Shown here: one piece after another, positions 35,139 through 44,226 of the stretch
How positions within the stretch are numbered: the stretch's first letter is position 1
Layout of the letters: the number at the start of each line of letters is the position of its first letter
NCBI RefSeq assembly: GCF_016901695.1
Contig: NZ_JACJKS010000017.1
Location: forward strand, 1-48,272
DNA: 48,272 bases
Source: Mordavella massiliensis
GTDB taxonomy: Bacteria > Bacillota > Clostridia > Lachnospirales > Lachnospiraceae
Reading direction: 5' to 3'
Translations under genes and position numbers: made by a program
Notes under the pieces: model-generated
What the model was told of the DNA's origin: nothing
Database searches by the model: none
Seen by the model: only the letters and a program-made list of their open reading frames with translations

Positions 35139-35992
35139 TACGAAAAATATTAATTCTTGGGGAAAATAGTTATTTAGGGAAAAGTTTATATATGTGGTTA
35201 AAACAACATAATGAGCGATATCAGGTTGAGATTGTATCAACCAGAGACCAAGAATGGGAAAAAGAAGATTTTTCCCGGTATGATGTAGTAGTTGATTTTG
35301 CTGGAATTGCGCACATCAATTGTATTAAAGAGGACATGAAAGAGTTGTTTTATTCTGTGAATCGAGACTTAACAATTGAATTGGGCCAGCATGCAAAAGA
35401 TAATAATGTGAAATACTTTATTTATTTTAGTTCTATGAATGTCTATGGAGATTACTGTGAAAATATTTCAGACAGAAATGCAGTACATCCAACAAGTTTT
35501 TATGGCGATAGTAAACTTAAGGGAGATGAAGGAGTACGTAGATTGGAAGATGAGCATTTTGCAGTTGCTTGTATAAGACCCCCCTTTGTTTATGGGAGAG
35601 GATGTAGTGGTAATTATGAAATAATTAGCAGAATTGCCAAAAAAGTACCTGTTTTCCCGGAATTTCAAAACAAAAAAAGTATGATCTATATAGATAATTT
35701 GTGTGAATTTACAAGACTGCTTATTGAAAACCCGTTAAGCGGAGTTTTTACACCACAAAATAAAGAGTTGATTTCAACATCAGATCTTGTAAAGGAGATT
35801 GCAAAGTCTAATCAACGAAAAATTTATTTTACAAAAGTGTTTAATTGGATTATCAGACTTGCATGTAAGAGAATACGCATGATAAGGCGAGCATTTGCAG
35901 ATGATTGCTATAATTTGCAAATATCTGATTATTTTGACTTTCAGTACTGCATTGTGGATTTTGAGGAGTCGATATTAAAAACAGAACAATAA
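35135..35992 (+). CDS. NAD-dependent epimerase/dehydratase (extended SDR)
   Basis: The 285-residue nucleotide-sugar-modifying enzyme has the cofactor motif LILGENSYLG (about 6-15) and the active-site set YFSSMNVYG and YGDSK (Tyr near 123). RPPFVYGRG follows. The length fits a short epimerase or 4-keto-reductase. It may act on the 4-keto sugar made by the membrane dehydratase, an inference from the locus. ATGA overlap couples it to the ATP-grasp gene. Confidence 0.85.
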   Translation: MIRKILILGENSYLGKSLYMWLKQHNERYQVEIVSTRDQEWEKEDFSRYDVVVDFAGIAHINCIKEDMKELFYSVNRDLTIELGQHAKDNNVKYFIYFSSMNVYGDYCENISDRNAVHPTSFYGDSKLKGDEGVRRLEDEHFAVACIRPPFVYGRGCSGNYEIISRIAKKVPVFPEFQNKKSMIYIDNLCEFTRLLIENPLSGVFTPQNKELISTSDLVKEIAKSNQRKIYFTKVFNWIIRLACKRIRMIRRAFADDCYNLQISDYFDFQYCIVDFEESILKTEQ

Positions 35993-36465
35993 ATTAAAAG
36001 AATAACGTAAAAAATATATTGGTAGTGCTTTGTGAGCCCTATTTTCACTAGGTAAACTTAGAGAAAAAGACCAGTTGAATCAGCTTCAACAAAGGATTTC
36101 AAAAAAGAGGTGTAGAAATCCTTGTAGAGGGAGTAGTGCCTGAGAAAAGAGATGATGAGTTCTTTGAAATTATGGATGATGTGTTTGTTGGAGTGTGTGG
36201 AGGCAGAGACTATGGAGCATAAGAGTATATTCGTTTGATAGTGTTCCGTGTGAAAGTTTTGATAGGTGGTTAGCTTTTGATTGGCATCTCAAACTTTCTT
36301 TGGAGAGATTGTTACTGTTTCGCCAAAGCGTATCATTAAAAGTTTCAGGAAACTATAATGGTATAACATAGCAATGGAAACTGTGAAAATTTTAAAGATT
36401 ATTGTTAAGAGTCTAAGTAAAGCTGGTGAGGAAAAAAGAAATCACTAAAAAAGGAGACGCAAAAG
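35993..36465 (+). pseudogene. Gene-free stretch with possible decayed coding fragments
   Basis: No intact gene is visible in these 473 bases. Two short frames read like protein: one near 36091-36222 (GFQKRGVEILVEGVVPEKRD, then an acidic stretch and VCGGRDYGA before a stop) and one near 36239-36370 (SFDRWLAFDWHLKLSLERLL, then VSLKVSGNYNGIT before a stop). I do not recognise the family. Stops and frame changes between them suggest a degraded gene. The last 20 bases supply the AAAAGGAG ribosome site of the next gene. Confidence 0.35.
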
Positions 36466-37386
36466 ATGTGTAGAATAGCGGTATTGTTATCATCTTATAA
36501 TGGGTGTGAATTTATTGAAGATCAGATAAATAGCATCTTACATCAGAAAGGAAATTTCGAGATTACTTTGTATATTAGGGATGATGGATCAAGTGATTCA
36601 ACATGCGATATTATTAAAAGATTACAAGGACTTCATAGCAATATTATTCTATTTGAAGGAGAGAATATTGGTGTAAATAGTAGCTTTTTGGAATTAATGC
36701 GCTTAGCTAAAAAATCAGATTACTATGCAATTTCTGATCAAGATGATATTTGGATGGATGATAAACTAAGTAGTGCAATTTTACAATTACAAAGAATAGA
36801 AAGAGAAAGCCGGCCATTATTATATGGATCAGCTTCATTATGTGTTGACAAAGGTCTTAATGCTCTGTCTGTCGAACCACATATATATAGAAGTATTAGT
36901 GTTTATAATACAATGATTCAAAATTTTATAGGAGGTCATACGCAGGTTTTCAATTATAAATTTTGTGAAATAGCATTAAAAACTTTTGATGCAGAAAGCG
37001 TATTTTTATACGATTCTTTTTTTACTAATATAGGCATGATATACAAAGGCCTTGTTTTTGATGAAACTCCGCATGTTATGTATAGATTACATGAAAAAAA
37101 TGCAGTAGGTACAGGAGTAGGATTAATAGATTGGATTAAAAAAAACATTATCAGAGTCCAAAAAGGGCAGAGCAAATTATATGCTAAACAATTTGATTAT
37201 ATTGCAAACACATTTAAAAAGGAGCTTAGTTGTGAGGAAAATGAAGAAATAAAAAAATTTCAAAACTCAAAAACAAACTTTTTTACTAGAATACGATATA
37301 TAGTTACAACAAAGTTTTATAGGCAGCACCGTGTGGAAAATTATTTCTTCAAAATGATGTATCTATTTGGGGGATATAATTACTAA
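36466..37386 (+). CDS. Glycosyltransferase family 2
   Basis: The 306-residue GT-A enzyme starts RIAVLLSSYNGCEFIEDQIN. It shows the nucleotide-sugar motif DDGSSDST (about 39-46) and the metal/acceptor motif DQDDIWMDDK (about 92-101), typical of rhamnosyltransferase-like family 2 members in capsule loci. It adds one sugar to the lipid-linked repeat unit on the cytoplasmic side. The sugar is not predictable. AAAAGGAG precedes the ATG. Confidence 0.9.
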   Translation: MCRIAVLLSSYNGCEFIEDQINSILHQKGNFEITLYIRDDGSSDSTCDIIKRLQGLHSNIILFEGENIGVNSSFLELMRLAKKSDYYAISDQDDIWMDDKLSSAILQLQRIERESRPLLYGSASLCVDKGLNALSVEPHIYRSISVYNTMIQNFIGGHTQVFNYKFCEIALKTFDAESVFLYDSFFTNIGMIYKGLVFDETPHVMYRLHEKNAVGTGVGLIDWIKKNIIRVQKGQSKLYAKQFDYIANTFKKELSCEENEEIKKFQNSKTNFFTRIRYIVTTKFYRQHRVENYFFKMMYLFGGYNY

Positions 37387-37411
37387 GTAATCTTAAATTA
37401 TGGAGGGCAGA

Positions 37412-38581
37412 ATGACAGGGTTATTTATTTTCGATCAGGTGATTTCGAAAAGTGAAAATGAAGAATACTATGATCCTATATTCACTAATAAAGTATTTGA
37501 TAGGTATTTAAAAGTTGTTGATAATCTGATCATATTGGTTAGAACGCAAGAAGAATTGGCAGAGTCATTAGAAAAGAGAAGAATTCCTAAAATAGACACA
37601 AAAAGGATAAAAATAGTTGAAATAAGCAATATGCTATCACTCCAGGGGATACTTCAGAGACCAAGAGTTTATAAAACGATAGAGAAATTTGTTAAAATTA
37701 GCGATGTAATATTTGTCAGAATGCCTAGTATTGTTGAAACAATGGTTGTAAAAGTGGCAAAAAAATATAAAAAAAAATATATTTTGGAATTGGGAGGATG
37801 TCCTTGGGATACTTTTTGGAATCATAATATTAAAGGTAAAATTATTGCTCCATCAAGATTTCTTTCAACGTATTTGTGCATAAGAAAAGCACCGTATGTA
37901 GTATATGTAACGGAAAGATGGTTACAGGGAAGATATCCTACAAATGGACAATCTATAAACTGTTCAAATGTAGATATTGAAAGTGTTGAGGATGCAGCTT
38001 TGGAGAAAAGACTAAAAAAAATATTGAGTAAAAAAAGTGATGAAAGAATAATACTAGGTTCTATAGGAGATTTCCATGTGAAATCTAAAGGCCACCGATT
38101 TGTGATAAAGGCGTTAAATGAGCTGAGGAAGAAGGGGTATAATAATTATTATTATCAAATAGTAGGTAAGGGAAATCGTAAAGAGTTAATGAGATTAATA
38201 CATAAATTTGAGCTAGAAGATCGAGTGGAATTTGTTTCGCCTATGCCACATGAAGAAATACTTAGTTGGCTTGAAACTATTGACATTTATATACAACCTA
38301 GTCGCCAGGAGGGACTTCCAAGATCAGTGATAGAAGCTATGAGCAAAGCGGTTCCAGTTTTGGGGGCGAGAACGGGTGGAATACCTGAGTTAATAGAATC
38401 GGAATATATTTTTGAAAATACAAGATCAGAGGGGGATGATATCGCTACTTTATTAACAAGCTTGGACATTAATGAGTTAAGTAAAATGGCAATACGCAAT
38501 CATAATGAAGCGAAAAAGTATCTTGCAACTGTAATAGAAACCAGAAGAACGAAATTTTTTGAAATGGTAGTGGGGCAGTGA
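37412..38581 (+). CDS. Glycosyltransferase family 4 (GT-B)
   Basis: The 389-residue protein has the C-terminal GT4 half with IILGSIGDFHVKSKGHRFVI, VGKGNRKEL and the donor-binding motif EGLPRSVIEAMSKAVPVLG (about 300-318) followed by ARTGGIPEL. It transfers a sugar onto the growing repeat unit. I chose ATG 37412 because GGAGGG (37402-37407) lies just upstream. The frame also opens at 37400, inside that site. It follows the family 2 gene by 25 nt. Confidence 0.9.
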   Translation: MTGLFIFDQVISKSENEEYYDPIFTNKVFDRYLKVVDNLIILVRTQEELAESLEKRRIPKIDTKRIKIVEISNMLSLQGILQRPRVYKTIEKFVKISDVIFVRMPSIVETMVVKVAKKYKKKYILELGGCPWDTFWNHNIKGKIIAPSRFLSTYLCIRKAPYVVYVTERWLQGRYPTNGQSINCSNVDIESVEDAALEKRLKKILSKKSDERIILGSIGDFHVKSKGHRFVIKALNELRKKGYNNYYYQIVGKGNRKELMRLIHKFELEDRVEFVSPMPHEEILSWLETIDIYIQPSRQEGLPRSVIEAMSKAVPVLGARTGGIPELIESEYIFENTRSEGDDIATLLTSLDINELSKMAIRNHNEAKKYLATVIETRRTKFFEMVVGQ

Positions 38582-38604
38582 AAGGTTTAATAATACGGTG
38601 AAAT

Positions 38605-39876
38605 ATGAAAAATGTTAATAAAATTCTACAACAGTATTGCGATGGAATTATGCTGCTTAGCGTACTGCTTTATGTTTTTGTTTCTGGTAATTCTATATTA
38701 ACATTACAAATAACGGGAAGCCTAATTGTAGGAATTAGTATTTATTTATGCTTTAAAGTGCGAAAAAACAAACTCTTGCTTTTACTATTTTCCATTATGG
38801 CATTTATCAATATATCTTTAGGATATACAGATTGCATAATGTTAGGAAGAGGAGTTTCGGAATGGCAGTCGGTAGGACTTAGACTTAATGAGATAAATGT
38901 TGTTTGTGCAAAATCAATTTTATTAACAATAGTTATTGTTAATATAATGATTACGAAAAAGGTTCTTCTATTTAAAGTAGAAAATATTCAAGAATGTAGG
39001 AGAAAAAATAATATTATATCTTTAGGAGGGTTGATACTTCTTTACGTAATTCTTATATATAGTTTTATCTCACAGAGTTATTCTTTCGGGAAGTATGAAT
39101 CCGTGACAAATCCAATATTTGAATATAGCTTAATAATCCTATGTTTTACATGGTATTACTCAAAGGAAATGAAATGGATTGATTATGGAATATGGATTTA
39201 CTTTTTTGGATTTTCAATTAATTTCTTGAGAATTGGAGACAGATCATCTGTATACATGCTTGTAGTATTGATGGCTATTTGCTACTTTTACAAATTAATA
39301 AATGTCAGAACAATAGGATTAGTAATTTTGGTGGGAATACCGATTACCAATTTTATTGCTATATTCAGAGATCATCTATTTTCTTCATTTAGTGATATTA
39401 TTATTCAGCTGGTAACTAGGGGATTGTATGTCGATACGGTATCCTGGGCGTATTATGGTAGCTTAGCCATATCAATGTTGTACGAGCGAGTAGGCAGTCA
39501 TCTGGAATTGATAGTTGGTTTCTGGGGACGTGTAATAGGTATAGAGAGCCAGTATTCTTCGCTGGCAATATATGCGAGGACAAATTACAGTGATTTGTAT
39601 AATTTAGGGGGTGGAATTTATTCATCCTTTTTCTATGCGTTTGGAGGGTACATTTCTGTTATTATTGGTGCTGTGATACTAGGGATTATAATACGAAAAA
39701 TAATGATGTCGCATAGAAAGTATTTGCCATTTAAGGTTTTGCTTATTGTTTATGTGTTTAGATGGTACTTATATGATATGACTACACTATATAGAGGAGT
39801 ATTAATATTTGTATCACTTGTTTATTTGGTTTGTCTAACTATAGAACAAACTGTACGTCACAAAATAAAATGTTAA
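38605..39876 (+). CDS. Wzy-like O-antigen/capsule polymerase
   Basis: The 423-residue protein is very hydrophobic, with about 10-12 membrane helices and a larger outer loop near residues 275-345. No strict motif exists for Wzy polymerases, so the call rests on topology, length and position between the transferases and the flippase. A Wzy joins flipped repeat units outside the membrane. No other polymerase candidate is present in the locus. Confidence 0.78.
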   Translation: MKNVNKILQQYCDGIMLLSVLLYVFVSGNSILTLQITGSLIVGISIYLCFKVRKNKLLLLLFSIMAFINISLGYTDCIMLGRGVSEWQSVGLRLNEINVVCAKSILLTIVIVNIMITKKVLLFKVENIQECRRKNNIISLGGLILLYVILIYSFISQSYSFGKYESVTNPIFEYSLIILCFTWYYSKEMKWIDYGIWIYFFGFSINFLRIGDRSSVYMLVVLMAICYFYKLINVRTIGLVILVGIPITNFIAIFRDHLFSSFSDIIIQLVTRGLYVDTVSWAYYGSLAISMLYERVGSHLELIVGFWGRVIGIESQYSSLAIYARTNYSDLYNLGGGIYSSFFYAFGGYISVIIGAVILGIIIRKIMMSHRKYLPFKVLLIVYVFRWYLYDMTTLYRGVLIFVSLVYLVCLTIEQTVRHKIKC

Positions 39877-39920
39877 TAATTAATTTTAAAGTATGATTTA
39901 TAGAAAAGGTAGGAATAAAA

Positions 39921-40994
39921 ATGCTTAATGTGTATGTACATGGTTCTTTTATGTACGATAATTTTGGAGATTATTTGCTCTTTGCTAAAGTTAGAAATGA
40001 GATAAAGAAATGTGATAATAGTATTAATGTTTATTCTGCGAATATCTCGCCGTTTTATAACGAATTTGTGGACTATAAGCCATTAAAAAGAAAGGAGGAC
40101 ATTAAGTGTATCGACTGTGCAATATTAGCGGGAGGAGGATATTTTGGGGAACCTAAACAGTATAGATTATATTGGAATATTCGAATGCTTTTTAGGCATG
40201 CGAGAGTTGCGTATAAATTTATTAAAAGAAAGATACCATACAGCATTATTGGAGTTGGTGTAGGTCCTCTTTCTTATAAATTCTCTCAGAAAATAGTGAA
40301 GAAAATTTTTGATAATGCCAAAATTATTTCGGTTCGGGACGCTGAATCACGAGAATACTTAAGGAAATATGGGGTTAAAAAAAAGATTGAGGTTGTTCCC
40401 GATTGGGTTATGGCATGTGGTTATGATGAAATTATAAAAGATGAATATAAAGATATTAGAGAAGAGTATAAAAATAAGATTTTAATTCATCTCGCCTCAA
40501 AAAATAAAGGGAAGGATTCTCCAATAGAAATAATTATTCAAGATATAAGAAAACTCGCTAAAGAGTATGGAAAGCAATTTTTGATAATAACTGATCAGGC
40601 AGATAGCAGCAATAGCCAAATTGAAAGAGCAAAGCAGTTAAAAGATAAGTTGAAAGACATTCATGTAGACTTATATGAATATCATAATCCATACGAACTG
40701 ATAAAAATAATACAATCTGCAGAGTGTGTATTAACAGATAAATTACATGTAGGTATTGTTGCTACCAGATTAGGAGTGCCAGCTTTTTCCGTAGCAGGAC
40801 AAGTAAAGATTCATCGATTCTATAAACAAATAGGGAGAGAAGAGTTTTGTATTCCTATACAAAACGTAAAAAAAGGGTATGTGTTTCAGTGGATAATTGA
40901 ACATGGGACAGAAGCAGTAAAGATTGATAAAGTTGTTGAGTCAGCTCAAATGAACATCAATTTACTTCACGATTTTCTTTACAAATATTTATAA
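39921..40994 (+). CDS. Polysaccharide pyruvyl transferase family protein
   Basis: The 357-residue CsaB/WcaK-type GT-B-like protein shows the N-terminal NFGDYLLFAKV, the glycine motif ILAGGGYFGEP (about 68-78), PYSIIGVGVGPLS, then ISVRDAESREYLRKYG and the C-terminal VLTDKLHVGIVATRLGVPAF. Members transfer a pyruvyl ketal from phosphoenolpyruvate to sugars, giving a negative charge, although some relatives act as sugar transferases. Start ATG 39921, preceded by AAAAGGTAGG. Confidence 0.85.
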   Translation: MLNVYVHGSFMYDNFGDYLLFAKVRNEIKKCDNSINVYSANISPFYNEFVDYKPLKRKEDIKCIDCAILAGGGYFGEPKQYRLYWNIRMLFRHARVAYKFIKRKIPYSIIGVGVGPLSYKFSQKIVKKIFDNAKIISVRDAESREYLRKYGVKKKIEVVPDWVMACGYDEIIKDEYKDIREEYKNKILIHLASKNKGKDSPIEIIIQDIRKLAKEYGKQFLIITDQADSSNSQIERAKQLKDKLKDIHVDLYEYHNPYELIKIIQSAECVLTDKLHVGIVATRLGVPAFSVAGQVKIHRFYKQIGREEFCIPIQNVKKGYVFQWIIEHGTEAVKIDKVVESAQMNINLLHDFLYKYL

Positions 40995-41012
40995 AATAGT
41001 AAAAGGGTAGAA

Positions 41013-42374
41013 ATGGGTAAAGTTACAAAAAATACTTTAAATGTTTTGATTGCAAATATAGTGCAATTGTTAACAGGAATTATCGTAACATTTATTGTTC
41101 CCAGGATTGTTTCTGTTAATAATTATTCGGCTATAAAGACATATACATTATATACAGATTATATTGGTATTTTTAGTCTGGGGTTTTATGATGGGATTTA
41201 TTTAAAATACGGTGGAAAAAGCAGAACCGAAATCTCTCCGGCGGTTGTGCGTATGGAGTATTCAACATTCCTAGTTTCACAATTGTTAATGAGTTTAATG
41301 GTAGGTACAATAAGTATATTTTTAAAAAATGAGATTATAGCTTTTTGTGCGCTATCCATTGTGCCAACAAATATATTTACATTTTATAAAAGATTCCATG
41401 TTGCTATAGGGGAATTTAAACAATACACTCGAGAAATGCTTGTCTATTCTTTTACATACATGTTGGGGAATTGTGTCTTAGCACTATTTTTACGTATAAA
41501 TTTGGCGAGTCCGTATTGTTTATGCGCAATAGTAGCCAATCTTTTTGCTGTTATTTATAATTTTTATGTGAATAAAATGCCTATAAATATAATGTACAAA
41601 GTTAAAGTAGGTCTATTTAAAGAAAATATAGGTTTGGGATGGTTAGTTCTATTTGGAAATATAGCTGTTAATGCAATTTACGGAATTGACCGTTGGTTTG
41701 TGAAAGCTTTTTATAATGTGAAGTGTTTTGCAGTATACTCCTTTGCAGTATCTATGTTAAATATTGTAATGGTGCTTGTACAATCTGTTGCATTATCCTT
41801 ATATAATTATATAGCTGATGATAAGAACACGAATAAGATCATATTAGCTAAAAAAGTTTTGTTGGGCATTGGAGGGTTATCAAGTGGGGGATATTTTCTG
41901 CTATATTATATTATTAATTGGGGGTTGCCCCAATATGTGGATTCTTTAAGTATCATTAGTATATCTTTCATTTCATATCCTTACATGATTGTTATAAATT
42001 CAGTATTTCTAAATCTTTATAAAGCTGAGCAAAAAAATAAGAAGTATATTCGTTCAGTAATTTTTATGCTTATATTGTCTATATTATTAAACTGCGCAGC
42101 GGTGTATTTGAGCTCTGATATCAGATTTATAGCAGTGGCAACAACCTTGTCATTTATAATATGGTTTGTGTTCTGTAATTATGATTTCGGAATGCAATAT
42201 TTTGAAGTATCAGATTTAACATTTTTGTTTGCTGTAGGGATATCATTTGTTGGATGTAATTTTATTCCTAGTAAAATAGTAGGTATGTTAATTTATAGTA
42301 TTGCTTGGTGTATCTTTGCTCAAATGTTTGGAATATTAAACACAATAGTACGACTTTTGGTCAATAAAAAATAG
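41013..42374 (+). CDS. Wzx-like oligosaccharide flippase
   Basis: The 453-residue MOP-superfamily membrane protein has about 12-14 helices. The beginning, KNTLNVLIANIVQLLTGII and then FIVPRIVSVNNYSAIK, and the internal GIDRWFVKAFY are typical of Wzx/RfbX proteins. It turns the undecaprenyl-linked repeat unit to the outside for polymerisation. It is the last intact gene of the AT-rich block. The ribosome site AAAAGGGTAG precedes the ATG. Confidence 0.9.
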   Translation: MGKVTKNTLNVLIANIVQLLTGIIVTFIVPRIVSVNNYSAIKTYTLYTDYIGIFSLGFYDGIYLKYGGKSRTEISPAVVRMEYSTFLVSQLLMSLMVGTISIFLKNEIIAFCALSIVPTNIFTFYKRFHVAIGEFKQYTREMLVYSFTYMLGNCVLALFLRINLASPYCLCAIVANLFAVIYNFYVNKMPINIMYKVKVGLFKENIGLGWLVLFGNIAVNAIYGIDRWFVKAFYNVKCFAVYSFAVSMLNIVMVLVQSVALSLYNYIADDKNTNKIILAKKVLLGIGGLSSGGYFLLYYIINWGLPQYVDSLSIISISFISYPYMIVINSVFLNLYKAEQKNKKYIRSVIFMLILSILLNCAAVYLSSDIRFIAVATTLSFIIWFVFCNYDFGMQYFEVSDLTFLFAVGISFVGCNFIPSKIVGMLIYSIAWCIFAQMFGILNTIVRLLVNKK

Positions 42375-42407
42375 AAAAAGGGAACGATGAAGGTAAATGA
42401 TATTTAA

Positions 42408-42885
42408 AGTCTCGCATAATACTGTTGACTTTGAATTCGGCGATACAGATAGTCTTTAGGGGGCTGCAGGGAAGTGGATAATCTGGAAGTCAGCCTGGGA
42501 AGTGTTTTATGAGATGTTGTCCTACCTTGTGATTTTGAAGAAGAGATCTGGTAGGATGGTGATATAAACTGTTTGTACTATTCATAGGAAAGAAGAGTAA
42601 TAGCTTTTGTAAAGAAGCTAATATTGTGAAAGGAATGACAAAGAGCTAATGATTAAAAGAGATGTGTCTGACAGATTGCAGGATACAGAAGCTTTTGATA
42701 ATATAGTCATTAGAACCACAGTGAGAACACTGAGGACGCGGCCTTTAGTTAGATGATACATCTTGAGTAATGAAGTTGTAATAATTAAGGTCCTTGAGGC
42801 TGTGAATCGGCACTTCTGATGAAAGTTTTACTAGATAGTTTCATGTTTTCATAATTATTTTAAATAGCTCTTGAAATGACATTTT
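42408..42885 (-). pseudogene. Decayed ISL3-family transposase remnant (N-terminal half)
   Basis: On direct comparison this stretch aligns with 47722-48245, the 5' half of the ISL3 transposase gene at the right end of the window, in the same orientation. Shared islands include CTGTTG.CTTGAATTC with ATACAGAT, CATAG.AAAGAAGAGT, CTGACAG, GAACCACAGTGAG, GGTCCTTGAGG and GTTTTCATA with TTGAAATG. Substitutions and indels have destroyed the frame. The rest of the transposase is missing. Confidence 0.8.
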
Positions 42886-43013
42886 TGTTTTTATGAATCA
42901 TAGGAGAAGGTATATCTATGTTAAGAAAAGATTAGTCTGTTGAGCAATGTAAAGTGAATGGCAAGGTGGAGAACTGTTATTTTAGACAGAAGCATATAGC
43001 GTAGAAAGTAAAG

Positions 43014-43055
43014 ATTTCCTTTTACATGGCACAGCTGTGTAAAAGGAAATTTTTT
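43014..43055 (+). terminator. Intrinsic terminator ending the capsule unit
   Basis: ATTTCCTTTTACA (43014-43026) pairs perfectly with TGTAAAAGGAAAT (43038-43050), followed by further T. It lies after the remnant and 32 nt before the next gene. Confidence 0.88.
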
Positions 43056-43087
43056 ATGCACATTTTAGTGGAAAAAGGAGAAAAGAA

Positions 43088-44188
43088 ATGAGGTGTACAT
43101 TGAAAGACAAGACCATCTTGGTCACCGGCGCAGCCGGGTTCATAGGCTCTAACCTGGTGCTGGAGCTCTTAAGGACTGGAGAAGCGGTTCACATCGTAGG
43201 CATCGATAATATGAACTCTTACTACGATGTCTCTATAAAAGAATACAGACTAAATGAAATCAAGTCCATGGTAGCTTCCCACCCGGAAAGCACATGGACT
43301 TTTATTGTGGGATCTATTTCAGACAGGGAACTGATCCAGAAGGTGTTCAGAGAATACAGACCTTCTGTGGTGGTCAATCTGGCGGCTCAGGCAGGGGTTC
43401 GCTATTCCATCACTAATCCGGATGCGTATATTGAGTCCAATCTGATTGGTTTCTACAACATCCTGGAGGCCTGTCGGCATTCCTATGATGATGGGGAACC
43501 GGGTGTGGAACATCTGGTGTACGCTTCCTCCTCCAGTGTGTACGGATCCAACAAGAAGATACCATACAGTACAGAGGACAAGGTGGACAATCCGGTGTCT
43601 CTCTATGCGGCTACAAAGAAGAGTAATGAGTTGATGGCTCATGCTTACTCGAAATTATACAACATCCCCTCCACAGGGCTTCGGTTTTTTACTGTCTATG
43701 GACCTGCCGGACGTCCAGATATGGCCTATTTCAGCTTTACCAATAAGCTGCTGGCCGGTGAGACAATCCAGATCTTTAACTATGGTAACTGTAAGCGGGA
43801 TTTTACCTATGTGGATGATATTGTGGAAGGGGTAAAGCGGGTGATGCAGTCTCCCCCGGAGAAGAAGAACGGGGAGGATGGACTTCCTGTTCCGCCCTAT
43901 GCCATTTACAACATTGGAAATAACCAGCCGGAGAACTTGCTGGACTTTGTGGATATCCTGCAGCAGGAGCTGATCCGGGCAGGGGTGCTGCCGCAGGATT
44001 ATGATTTTGAGGCACATAAGAAACTGGTTCCCATGCAGCCGGGGGATGTGCCGGTGACCTATGCGGATACCAGCGCCCTGGAGCGGGATTTTGGTTTTAA
44101 GCCTGGTACAAGCCTGCGGGAAGGCCTGCGAAGGTTTGTTCAGTGGTACAGAGAATTTTACATAGACCGCAAAAAGGAACAGAGATAG
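43088..44188 (+). CDS. UDP-glucuronate 4-epimerase (NAD-dependent)
   Basis: The 366-residue extended SDR has the cofactor motif [11 protein letters not shown] (about 13-23), [18 protein letters not shown] as in UDP-GlcA 4-epimerases, [11 protein letters not shown], and the active site YASSSSVYG and SLYAATKK (Tyr near 173). It interconverts UDP-glucuronate and UDP-galacturonate. The next gene makes UDP-glucuronate, which supports the call. The reading frame has intermediate GC content, unlike the AT-rich genes before it. AAAAGGAG precedes the ATG. It lacks an obvious promoter after the terminator. Confidence 0.88.
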   Translation: MRCTLKDKTILVTGAAGFIGSNLVLELLRTGEAVHIVGIDNMNSYYDVSIKEYRLNEIKSMVASHPESTWTFIVGSISDRELIQKVFREYRPSVVVNLAAQAGVRYSITNPDAYIESNLIGFYNILEACRHSYDDGEPGVEHLVYASSSSVYGSNKKIPYSTEDKVDNPVSLYAATKKSNELMAHAYSKLYNIPSTGLRFFTVYGPAGRPDMAYFSFTNKLLAGETIQIFNYGNCKRDFTYVDDIVEGVKRVMQSPPEKKNGEDGLPVPPYAIYNIGNNQPENLLDFVDILQQELIRAGVLPQDYDFEAHKKLVPMQPGDVPVTYADTSALERDFGFKPGTSLREGLRRFVQWYREFYIDRKKEQR

Positions 44189-44226
44189 AGAAAAGGTTTC
44201 AGTTATCAGGAAGGGAGAAAAGAAAA

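Noticed and set aside
36092-36123. AAGGATTTC/GAAATCCTT hairpin as a terminator
   Set aside because: The 9-bp stem is perfect but no T-run follows. It lies within a protein-like frame and may be chance.
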